Shown: one piece after another, positions 1 to 10,023 of the stretch | How positions within the stretch are numbered: position 1 is the stretch's first letter | How the letters are laid out: the number at the start of each line of letters is the position of its first letter | NCBI GenBank assembly: GCA_026315105.1 | Contig: CM048750.1 | Location: 162,964,549-163,028,548 of the forward strand | Direction of reading: 5' to 3' | DNA from: Locusta migratoria | Taxonomy: Eukaryota > Arthropoda > Insecta > Orthoptera > Acrididae | DNA length: 64,000 nt | Made by a program: the position numbers and the translations under genes | Notes under the pieces: generated by a model | The model's input: only the letters and a program-made list of their open reading frames with translations | Database searches by the model: none | What the model was told of the DNA's origin: nothing

Positions 1-283
1 TTTACTGATGACTTCAAATACAGGATATTGGAGTCGGAAGACAGCAGCATAGTGTGATGTTGCATAAGAAAACACGGATCGCTGTCGCACGACCATGTAC
101 CTGGGGTGAAATATGGTGCGGTTCCCTCATCATGTTGGAGTGCAGCACGTTTTAGCAACCTAAATTTAATAGAGTACAATGGCTCACAAAATGTATTTCA
201 AGGTTTAAAGACAGATGAAAATGAAATTAACTACGCCTTTCAACAGGATACTTTCGCGGAGCATACGGCTGCCAATGCAACTA
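1..283. other. upstream intronic DNA, nothing recognised
   Basis: No exon, repeat head or conserved protein is visible. It is presumed to be intron of nvy because the next exon downstream (7468) is internal. Confidence 0.3.
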
Positions 284-500
284 TAGCCGCTAGGCGCTGG
301 CCATTCGTTCCTTGGCGCCTTGCTGCGGAGTACGCACCTGCTCCCCATCGGAGATTCGAATACTCCTCCGGGAACGCGCGCGCGCGCGCGCGCGCGCTTG
401 TGTGTGTGTGTCGTCCTTAGAATAAGTTAGTTTAAGTAGATTATAAGTCTGGAGACTGATGACCAATGTAGTTCGGTCCAGTAGCTTTACAAACATTTGA
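284..500 (+). repeat. degenerate tRNA-derived SINE with expanded GC/GT tract
   Basis: A B-box-like gagattcgaatac occurs at 351-363. After it come an alternating GC tract (374-398) and GT tract (399-411). The SINE body follows (cgtccttag..aagttagttta..ggagactgatgacc..agctttacaaacatttgaa), matching the better copies at 13678 and 15461. The microsatellite replaces the usual gggcatggatatttgtgc segment. Confidence 0.75.
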
Positions 501-1065
501 AGATTTAACGCAACGATATGGCTCCTGTACAATGCACCTAAACAATTCAACACCAATCCACAGAGCGCAGATATTAATCCCATCTAATAACTCTGGAAAG
601 TGTTGGAAGAGATCAAAAAATACACTTGTATAACAAGAAAGACTTTTAAACAAACTGTCCAAGAAGAATGGGAGAACATTCAGTCCTATGACAGCCAGCT
701 TAGTCCATGCAATTTAAGCAGGAAAGGCCACTGAATGCTATTTTTTGTAATTTAGACCAGTTTTAGGTTCTAAATTTCAAAGTCAAGGATGGATGAACAC
801 TTTTTCTACTAGTTTTTCCGTGGAATTGTTATCACTATTAATCTTTTTTTTTTTTCCTTATTTTCAATAAAAATTAGTTTCTAAGGTACTTTTCACACAA
901 TTGACATAATTAACTCTTCAGATTCCGCTTCTCTTCACGTGTCGAAGACAATATTTTTGAATAGAATATACTTCATACGAGCCTCAGTTGTTGTCTTCCG
1001 TGGTTACACCTTGGGAGGAACGTGATGTTGATCTGATCTGAGCAATACTCGCCCTAATATTTTGT
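501..1065. other. intronic DNA, no feature recognised
   Basis: AT-rich with T runs at about 846-856. No conserved coding or repeat signature seen. Confidence 0.3.
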
Positions 1066-1069
1066 GTGT

Positions 1070-2240
1070 GCACGATCTGATGGGGAATCTTTCATATCCA
1101 CTAAGCCACAGATCTTTGTGAAGAACGTCAAAGACAAGTTTGTGAAGATGGCGTCTTTTGCCAAAATGCGAAATGGCACCCCCTGCCAAGTCGAAGGTAT
1201 TACTTACCTGCGACATGGTGGTTGATGTTTCTGTAATTTTCACCCCACGTAAGACGCTAAACATGGTCCAGGATCTAATTTACCATCGTGATCTTTCACA
1301 TTCCGACGAAGAGTTGCGCACCAACTTACAGCGACGAGGTGTCCACTTCGTCGGGCGCGTCTACAGGGGGCCCGAAAGGTCGCAGTGTTGCCACAAATGC
1401 TTTCAGCCTGGCTTTCGAAGACGACACACTGCCCGAGAAGGTCATGATTTACCGGTGTGATGTAAAAACATATGTCGCTGACCCCATGCGGTGTTTTAAG
1501 TGCTGGAAATTCGGGCACATCTTCTCCCGCTGCACAGCCAACCCCACATGCTGAGAATGCGGGCGGTCATTACAACCGGACGCTCCTTGTACCCCTCCTC
1601 CCGTGTGTGTGAATTGGGGACAGCAACGTCCAACGTGCTCGCCGGATTGTACTATTTTGCAAAAAGAACGCAAAATCATGGAGATAAAGACCCTGGACTA
1701 CACTGAGGCGAGGAAGCAATACAAGCGGCTCCACCTTGTTCATATGGTGACGTTTCTGTCGCCTCGACTCCTATCGCCTTGGCAACGACAGCTTCACGAT
1801 TGCTACCACTTTCTGGGGACTATATAGGCTATCAACCTTCCACTGCTCGCTTGACGGCTGGGGACCACCATTTATCCGTTGCTCCCACAACACGACTTGT
1901 AGGAGCAAATTCCCCTTCCCACCCTCACCCCCATCATCAGGGACACAGTCCCCATCCCCGGTCGGAGAAGCAATAGCGTTCACCGGCTCTTCTCGGTATG
2001 AAGGGGTCCCTTGGCACACGCCCTTCCGAGGCTTCAACGAGTGGAGGACCCCAGCCAGTGGCTGAATGATCCATAAGCTCCTGGTCGAAGGGCTTCCAGA
2101 TCTGCATCGGGCCCTGAAGCCACTTCAGAGAATCCCTCCCAGCGCTTGAAACAAGAAGGCCATCGAGAGGGAAAGAGGAACAGAAACAGAAGTGTCTGGG
2201 CTCTGGCCTAAATGTGTAGTAGAGTGGCTGGCTCGTCCTT
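1070..2240 (+). mobile_element. I-type non-LTR retrotransposon, ORF1 (gag-like) fragment
   Basis: Frames shift across the fragment. One frame from 1158 gives TLNMVQDLIYHRDLSHSDEEL..VHFVGRVYR, the pattern of I-type ORF1 before its zinc knuckles. Another frame from 1288 gives DPMRCFKCWKFGHIFSRC, a CCHC-type knuckle, followed by further Cys pairs (CVNWGQQRPTCSPDC) and KIMEIKTLDYTEARKQ. The same order appears in the minus-strand copy at 59.1-59.6 kb (PYPMRCLKCQYYG.., IKTMKCISYAEAKK). No endonuclease or reverse transcriptase follows, so this is an internal, decayed fragment. Confidence 0.75.
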
Positions 2241-2549
2241 TTTTATTGCTGTGGTCAGCCAGACATTCCCAGCTGACCTGTTGTTACAACTCTTTCTACT
2301 ATCTTTTCTTCTTTTCTAAGCCTTCTGTTTGACATTGGTCTCACACTTTTTACGTCCGGGCGCCAAAGACCACGACGTCGTGCGCTTTCATCATCATCAT
2401 CATCGTCAAACTGTTTCCCATTAATACAATTAACGTACCACTATTGGTATATTCGTTGTATGTACGTTTTTCGTTCTTCAGGGTAGACTCACTTCTATCT
2501 CATCTCACTCCCTATCATGTCCCATCTCCTTCTTATCAATAAACTGTAT
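2241..2549. other. intronic DNA with a short CAT repeat
   Basis: A (cat)n tract lies at 2390-2404. Nothing else is recognised; the stretch may be the tail of the preceding LINE fragment. Confidence 0.3.
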
Positions 2550-2556
2550 AATTAGT

Positions 2557-2756
2557 CTAAACATTCGCAAATGTTTGTTAAGCTTATGGAACTGCGGGGT
2601 CATCAGTTCCTAAACTTACAAACTACTTATAAACTAACTTATACTAAAGACAAAACAATCATCCATGCCCGAAGGAGGGTTCGAACCCCCCGACGGGGAA
2701 CGGCCTCGAGCATCGGAGCATAGCGCCTCAATGCGCCCGATCACTCCGCCGCGGCA
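2557..2756 (-). repeat. tRNA-derived SINE, antisense copy
   Basis: Read on the minus strand: gccgcggcggagtgatcgg head, B box gggttcgaac at about 2688, catggatg, then the body ending catttgcgaatg. The imperfect flanking direct repeat AATTAGT (2550-2556 and 2757-2763) looks like a target-site duplication. Confidence 0.85.
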
Positions 2757-2763
2757 AATTAGT

Positions 2764-4305
2764 GCAGTCCATCTGTCTGGGTATTCTGTTATCCCACGTG
2801 AAAGAGCGCGAACGTTACGTAAACGTTTGCAAATCGTACATCTAAGGTGGGACGTGGTTATCTGTCTGGTATTCACTCATTAGTATGCTGGAGAAAGCGC
2901 CTAAAACCACGTATAGGTTGGCGGGCGTACACACTCTTGTCGTTAATTCGCTGGGTGAGTCTAAGCGTGGTGGGCGCCTCTCCCAGAATCAGGAAGTTGT
3001 CTACAAACGAGCGCGACCGTATCCAGGAGAAAAAGAGAGAGAGACGGGGAAGGGGTCCAGGGAGGGAAAATAGATTTACGAAGATGTTTCCAAAGCAAAC
3101 TAGGAATGCAGATGTATTTTATTATTTCAAATTTACCGAAATCATACAGTCGTCATTAATCCGCCTCTTATTTCGAGGCAAAAACCCTATTTTTGATTCT
3201 GTCTTTTACGCAAAATATCATCCTCCATTAACAGAAACATATTTTATGTTAGACCTACTTCTCCATCTCAGTTAGGGGACGGGGAATGTTGGAGTTTTGA
3301 GGAGAGCGTGGGCGGTGGTTGGAGTGGGGGAGTTGGCTCTGGCAGTGCTACTAATGGATCTAAACCCAAACTTTTTTCATCAGCTTTATTTACATTTAAA
3401 TAAACTGCTGGTAAGAGCATATCTGCATATAAATTACGATAAGCGCTCCAAAATCTTACTGGAATCCAGTTCCTTCCGCAGCAGTTAATTTTCAGTCTAT
3501 GAAAAAAATCGTAATATGAAGTGCGCGCGATATCACATTGTACAAAATTCTCGGTTGTGCACACTTGTTGAAAATATTGTTTTGCAGTAGTATCAAATGC
3601 AGGCCAGTTTTGTAGAGAAAACACGCAGCCCAGGTGACGTCGAAGCTGCCCAGCCTAGTGTTCTTTACCTTTGTGTCAGTCGTGAATTGACACAGAACGA
3701 TTAGATTCAGGGGTGGCTGAATACCCTTCTTGGTGCCACATCATTAACCCTATCCCCGGGAGAAAATATGTGTGCCCCAAATGTCTGTGTCATACCGTAT
3801 ACGACAGGTATTAACATGACCGAGAACTCTGCGTGCAAAATTGTCATTCTCCAGGGGTCCAATTTCGGGTTTGTATTGATCATAGAGATAAAAGTGTTTT
3901 GAATAGCTTTTGGTCTAATGAACATTTGTATAGCCATCAGAACAACAAGCATACTGTACCTATCCTCTATTAAAATGTAAACGCTACAAAGTTACAGCAG
4001 CCCAGCCAAATTTAGCAAATCTGTTGGTTTTTATAAATTACGTGTCTTCTTTTGTAGGTTTTACATGACTAAGTCTTCTCATATAGCATGTGTGTGGGGA
4101 GGGGGGAGTGTGAAGGGTGGAGGCAAGGATGATAAGAGTTTGGAAGGAGGAAAATACGCACTCCTACTAGTGAGATGCCTTTATTTTAAAATAATCAGTA
4201 CGGGGTATGGCGAGAGATCCTCCAAATGTTCCTATCTCGTCTTTATAATTTATTTAATGCATCATATTCTCGGTATCCTCTTGTGTTGCTTCTAGCAACT
4301 GGTTT
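2764..4305. other. intronic DNA, no feature recognised
   Basis: Purine-rich stretch at 3026-3070, otherwise mixed composition. No conserved frame or repeat that I recognise. Confidence 0.3.
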
Positions 4306-4520
4306 AGTTGTTAAACTTCCTGGCAGATTAAAATTGAGTGCCGGAACCGGGACTCGAACCTGGGACCTTTGCCTTTCGCGGGCAAGCGCTCTACCACTCA
4401 GCTATCCCGACAAGATTCACGGTGCCGCCCCACAATTCTGCCAGTACCTCGCCTCCTACTTTCCAAACTACACAGAAGTTCTGCATGAATCGTATCGGGA
4501 TAGCTGAGTGGTAGAGCGCT
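4306..4520 (-). repeat. tRNA-like interspersed repeat ('acttcctggcagatt' family) with duplicated inverted head
   Basis: It begins aacttcctggcagatt. On the minus strand, 4411-4336 reads as a tRNA-like block: gggatagctgagtggtagagcgct with an A-box-like start and ggttcgagtcccgg as B box. The anticodon loop lacks the invariant U33, so it is not a tRNA gene. A second copy of the head in opposite orientation lies at 4495-4520 and pairs perfectly over 26 bases with 4385-4410. A relative is at 22105-22385. Confidence 0.8.
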
Positions 4521-4934
4521 GCCTTTCTGACTGCCATACGTGTTTCGATCCGTATTTTCCTATCTTAGTGATATTTTGGAAAATAGATATATACAATCTT
4601 TTAGAATAAAATATAATTTATACAGTATTAGTGCCGTATTTAGTTCTATTAAGAGGACGCCCTATTACAATGTTCATTCATTGAAAACCCCTCCCGAAAT
4701 CATATCTTGCCTACGCCTGTGTACATGACGCCAACTATACTGTATTATTATTATTTATATTTGCGGCAAATTTTGAATGAAAATAAAGTACTGACAGATA
4801 AAGGATTGTCTCAGTAATTATGTTATAGATAAAATTATAGTATCTGAGTATCTGTAACCTATGTATTTAGAAAATAAGTGTACATTGGTAGCCTTTCTAC
4901 TTTTACATAGACCTAAAGGATATCGAATACTTCA
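4521..4934. other. AT-rich intronic DNA
   Basis: No coding or repeat signal apart from AT richness. Confidence 0.3.
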
Positions 4935-4938
4935 TTAA

Positions 4939-5525
4939 CCTTTTGAGTCACACAAGTACTTTTGGATACGATAGGCATTGAAATTTGGTTTTTAAAAAAA
5001 TAAAAAAAAATAAAAATATACAGAAGTGGTTTCACTGTCAAACCACTGTGACACAGGGGATTTTTCAATGCCTTTCAAAGAACCAACTAATCTTGAATTT
5101 TTAACATTTATTATCACACTAATATTACATTTTCTTTCATATTTATTGTTCTTTTTCGAACTAAAGACAAACATTTTTTTTTCGTTTTATGCAAAATTTC
5201 TAAGCGCACTACATTAAGCACTTCTTTGTATTGCTCATAATGTTGCAAAAAAAAGTTTTTTATCAGTTAGACACATTACGACATCACACACTTTGCATGA
5301 CCATCTCGTCCAATGTCGCATTGTTTTCACTACATTTTGCTCATCGTTTCGATCTGCTGTGAACAGGTAAATGCGATTCGTTGGATTGTCTTTTGTCCAC
5401 AGAGACTTTCATTCTAAAAGTCTTTTTAGGGCTTAAGGTTGGTTTCACAGTGAGTTGCCTTTGTCACAAGGGGATACGGCACAGCAAGAGGTGGTTTCGC
5501 GGTGAAACCACTGTGACGCAAAGGG
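4939..5525. mobile_element. piggyBac-like MITE flanked by TTAA
   Basis: TTAA lies on both sides (4935-4938 and 5526-5529). The ends are imperfect inverted repeats: CCTTTTGAGTCACAC at the left against CCCTTTGCGTCACAG read inward from the right. Two subterminal hairpins share the gtggttt...aaaccac stem (about 5026-5045 and 5491-5511). The element is 587 bp with no transposase frame, so it would be non-autonomous. TTAA duplication and CCC(T) ends are typical of piggyBac. Confidence 0.75.
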
Positions 5526-5529
5526 TTAA

Positions 5530-6198
5530 CCAGGACAAATGGGTTCTCTAGGACTAAATCCATTACAAGTGATTCAACCTTTAGTCCGTACACCGGTCTT
5601 TTGGACCGGGGCGCCCCCTTCTCTGCCCTCCCCTTCTCTCTGGGCGTGTATCAGCGCTCTGCCCTCCAAAGTAGCCTCAAGGCCGTTGAAGAGGAAGTCG
5701 AAGTAAGTCTTTTCTGCGTTGTGCATCTCTCTGAAGTTCTGTAATTAACGAATTGAACTCTCCGCTACCGGTCGAAAAAGACTAATGTGTACGCTGAATG
5801 AGTCGATTTCTCCCTGGCCAATGTACCCCCTGTACCCTCGAGTTGTATGTTTTTCCTTTCAGTCAACCTGGAAATCTGTAAAAATGAGAAAAATCTACAT
5901 ATCAAGTGTGTGAGAAAACTATGGGGGCGGTGTATGGTGGGGAAGGGAGAGAGCGATTGGTGCACTAAATGGATTTTAAGACAATTAGATGGTAAAAATT
6001 TAAGAAACTGAAAGAAATCGCACCCCCGCTCACGCTGACACTTCTCTTGACAGACCTCGACCTTGGTCTGATGTGTTGCAGGCTAAGCATTTACTGCTGT
6101 TCCCGCGGTACCTGAAACATAGGAAATACATATTAATGGCCTGACTGGAGGAAGGGTCTTAGGGTGTCAGATAATGACAATGTGGTTTCTTCCACAGT
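5530..6198. other. intronic DNA, no feature recognised
   Basis: It contains a small hairpin, ccggtcttttggaccgg, at about 5592-5608. No conserved protein. Confidence 0.3.
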
Positions 6199-6935
6199 TG
6201 CTACGAGATTATAAGATTAATCTCGTAGCAGGTGCGACTTCTCGTAGAACTTGCTGGCGGTGGCGCGGAACCTCTCCCGGAGTGGCAAAATGCCGACTTC
6301 GTCTTGAAGCTGGGCGGTGGAGTACTGCGTCGGAAGATGCAGGGCAGTCTTCAGGGCGCGGTTCTGGATCCTCTGCAGCGACTCGATGTGAAGGTCTGCG
6401 GCGTTTCCAAATACCGGGGACGCGTACTCGAGCACTGGGCGAACCAGTGACAAGTACAGCGTGATCCCATGTTGTGGCGGCAGTGACGACTGCGGGTTGA
6501 GCAGCGGGTAAATTACGCGCAAGCGCCCAACGGCCCTCTGTCTTACATCACTGACGTGATGTTTCCAGGTGAGCCTTTGATCTAGGGTAACCCCTAGGTA
6601 TTTCGCCATCGTGCTCCAGGAGATGGGAGCCCCCAGAATATCGATTGGCGGTAGCCCAATAGGCACTCGTCTTCTAGTGAAGACGACTGCCTGGCTTTTC
6701 GCGGCGTTGAATTTCAACCGCCACTTAGTGGCCCATGCCCCCAGGGCGTCGCATCCAGCTTGAAGGCGGCGTCTCATCGTGTGCGCGTTCATGCTGCGGG
6801 TAAACAGCGCTGTATCGTCGGCGTAGAGCGCCAATTCTACGGGTGCTACCCGAGGTGCGTCGGCAGTGTACAATGAGTACAGCAGGGGGCCGAGAACCGA
6901 CCCCTGCGGCACTCCTGCACGTATCTGCCTTAAAT
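6199..6935 (-). mobile_element. Jockey-group LINE, 3' part of reverse transcriptase
   Basis: An uninterrupted 231-residue minus-strand frame (6912-6217) starts at the RT motif PQGSVLGPLLYSLY. It contains the catalytic ALYADDTALF and later KFNAAKSQAVVF, YLGVTLDQRLTWKHHV and the C-terminal thumb RIQNRALKTAL. The 5' part of ORF2 is missing, so the copy is 5'-truncated at about 6930. The intact frame suggests a fairly recent insertion. The 3' end coincides with a perfect 13-bp inverted repeat (6199-6211 and 6218-6230). Confidence 0.9.
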
Positions 6936-7467
6936 GGCACCCGATCTTAAAGTCCGAGTGTAGGCTTTGTGTACCGTAAGGGGGTGAACGGGTTGAAGGT
7001 TAACGTTAAGTTGTCGTGACGCACCTACGTCACGCACGCATGAGTGTCGCTGAGTGGTGTGTGTTTTGCCACAGAGTGACATATACAGAGGAGCAGCCCT
7101 CCCTAAACCACTGTCCTACTCTCCCCTCGTAATTCCGTAAGATGCTAGCAGGTGTCAGGCGGATCGCTGGCTCAGGATGCCTCTCGCACGTCAGAGGGTA
7201 GCTTGGAGGGGAGGCTGAGGGGAGAGCTTGTGCCGCCTGCCACGAGGCCACGGCTGTGTCCAGATTGCTGGCGTTTGAGGGGAGGTGGTGGGGAGAGTTG
7301 CTACCTGCCGCCTGCTCTGGCCAGTTTAAAGAGCTGCTTCTGACCGCAGCGCCATCATGGGACATCTTACGGAACTGCTGGAAACCCTCCCTCCCCGCAC
7401 CCCTGAGCGTATGACCGGGCCCTTAGGAGGCTTCCGTCTGTATATATTTGTGTGTGGTTTTGCGCAG
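6936..7467. other. intron just upstream of nvy exon A
   Basis: A GC-richer stretch with no conserved frame. Polypyrimidine and GT-rich sequence leads to the acceptor at 7467. Confidence 0.4.
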
Positions 7468-7672
7468 CTTCTACGAGAGCGAGGAGTGCGCGGTGCCGGC
7501 GGCGAAGCGCGCGTGCGGCGTGCCGGGCGGCGGGCAGGGCCCGCTGGCGCTGTTCTCGCCGCCGCCGCACCTCACGCCCGCCACGCCCGACGGCTTCTCC
7601 ACACCCGGCTCCGCCTCCTCGGGGCCCGGCTCCGTCGCCGGCGGCGACGACGAGTGGCGCAACATCCACGTG
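7468..7672 (+). CDS. nvy: nvy exon A: Ser/Thr-Pro-rich linker and start of NHR2
   Basis: The acceptor is ttttgcgcag ending at 7467 and the donor is GTGAGT at 7673. The first base completes a codon begun upstream, so this is an internal exon. It encodes FYESEECAVPAAKRACGV, then a Gly/Pro/Ser stretch with SPPPHLTPATPDGFSTP, then DDEWRNIHV, which leads into the NHR2 helix. The exon is very GC- and CpG-rich compared with the AT-rich introns, and this produces several long open frames on both strands that are not genes. The DEW...IH motif just before the helix is the strongest family mark; the proline-rich linker is poorly conserved in the family. Confidence 0.94.
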
Positions 7673-9992
7673 GTGAGTCCCGCCGACCGCACTCTTGACT
7701 TGTACACTCACTTACTTTGTTTTTATTGTTATTTTGAAGCCGCTGATGGGGCAGGCTGCCAGCGACCTGTATGCCACTCTTCAGTCGAGCGTTTACACAG
7801 ATTGGCAAGATTAGGGTTAGCATACGTCCTTTTTCCCGGACAAGTCCTCTTTTTGAGGGAAGAAAATGTGTCCGGCCGGAATTTATAAAATTTAACAAAA
7901 TGTCCTCTTTTTTTGGGTTCCGAGAAATAAAATTTATTTTTGTGTCATTGGCGACAATGGATACGTTCGCACTGCAGTTCCGAACTCTTCGCAACTGTCA
8001 CGCGCATACACAGAGTTAGATTACATTAGTTATTCATTCCATAGATCCATGTTGAGGGGATCCTCGTGGATGTGGAACATGTCAAGAAACAAAATTTACA
8101 AGTTGAATAATAGATAATACTAATAATATAAATACAAATAACTACACTTTTTTTTCTGATAATATACTAATAGAGTATGAGTGCATGCATCATTTGGTAC
8201 AATTTAGAAATTCACTAATGGAGTAGGAGGAGTTGGCCACTAGAAAGTTTTTTAGGTTCCTCTTAAACTGATCTTTATTTGTAGCTAAATTTTTTATACT
8301 TGATGGTAAATTATTGAAAATGTGTGTTCCTGAGTATTCCTTGTGTAGATCATTTTTGTACCTAGTGTTGTCGTTCACAATTTCGCACTCCGCATGGGTC
8401 TGACAGCTGCATACGATACGGAACTACTCTGTGATGGAACCCGGTTGTCTACCCTGTATTCAACCAGTGTATTCTGTTTCTGCATTATGTTCTTTGGTGT
8501 TGTTTTTAGATACTTTGTGGTTTAGGTTAATGCTGTATTAAATATTCCAGATCGTAGGTAGGCTTTTGCTTCACAATAAATTACGAACTTCAATACAAAT
8601 ACATAAAGTCAGTGTTAAATATATGCTCCTGGAGAAATACAAATAATTCAAGAGAATGATCAAACGAATGGAAGAATTAATGATACATCGTGCTTTGATT
8701 CAGTTTTGTAATTTTATAAAATTTTTGTAAGATTATCAAAGGAAACAGAACATACTAGCAGCTGAAGTATGGTGTACATATTTCCGTCATCTAGCGTTGT
8801 TAGTTATTCTGAACTGCTGAAAATTGTAGAATTCTTTTTTTCTACACCAAGTCATAATGCCAACACTGAAAGTGTGTTTTCTCTTCCGAACATAAAGTGG
8901 ACAAAAGACAGGAGTAGATTTAAAATAGAAAATATAAAAGCTATTGTATGTGTACAGTATAATTTCAAATATTTAAATTGACTGAACTTTTATTAGTACT
9001 TGTTCAAAAAACGAAATGCTCTTGAGAAAGATTTGGTCGTCCTACAAATACAGTTGGTTCAAAATTGAATAAGACGAGAATAAGACAATTGACAGTAATG
9101 ATTCTGAATAAACTGTCAAGGTTAATAATATTTCGTTTTCCAATAACAACACAGGGTTACTGTTTCAGTTTGTAGTAGTTTTACGTGGTTCATGAGTAAA
9201 GTTGTAAATTACATTACGGTAAAAATAAGCTGTCCTCTTTTTTATATGAACTGTCCTCTTTTTTGGTGATGAATATATGGTAACCCTAGGCAAGATGCAT
9301 ATATACAAAACTAGCTAAACCCGCGGCTCCGCTCGCGTGTTGGTTGATTCTGATAGAAAATGCGTGAAACGCCAAATCGATTTTTTTAGAGATGTATTAA
9401 AATAAATTTAATTTTTACTGTTTTATTTATTTATTCTTATATTTCCTTATCCGTATGCTTATCCTTACAGAGAAAGAGCTGAAAACATTGTAGCACGCAT
9501 CTGTGGCATCATGTTTCGCTGTATTTAACCTCCTTGCTATAGAGTCGCAAACGTCATCGCTGGCCTTCAGTCCGAATTTTTTTATAATTTGACGACTTTC
9601 AACCACCATATCTTTCCACCCCCTTATAGGTATCGGCATGTAACTGCTATGGTGTACAAGGGAGACTTCGGACAACACACAGACCATTCGTTTGTGTTCT
9701 GTAGTTTTCGCTGCAGAGCGAAATATTAACACACACACACGTAGAATTTCATATACACCGGTAACTTTCCATCCCAATATACTCCACCCTTTTATCATTA
9801 TCAACTCTCATGCAACAATGCAACCAATAAAATCATTTTCAAAGAGTAATTATTGTTCCTCATTTCGCGTTATATTCTTCAAGTTACTAAATATCTAGCT
9901 GATCGCTATGAAACCGTGCCTAAAACATTTCTCAGGTATAAATTAGTATCTGTCGTTCGGACGTGATAAGCGTACACCAAACAGACATTCAC

Positions 9993-10023
<31 letters not shown>

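Noticed and set aside
4336..4411. Possible tRNA gene on the minus strand
   Set aside because: It has A- and B-box-like blocks but no U33, and it lies inside a dispersed repeat, so it is a SINE head.
1..7467. Search for the NHR1/TAFH exons of nervy
   Set aside because: No frame resembling the TAFH domain was seen, so these exons are presumed to lie upstream of the window.
7357..7994. Several long open frames on both strands around nvy exon A, rich in Arg, Ala, Pro
   Set aside because: They are by-products of the GC-rich exon. Only the frame that joins the NHR2 exon in phase has family similarity and splice sites.
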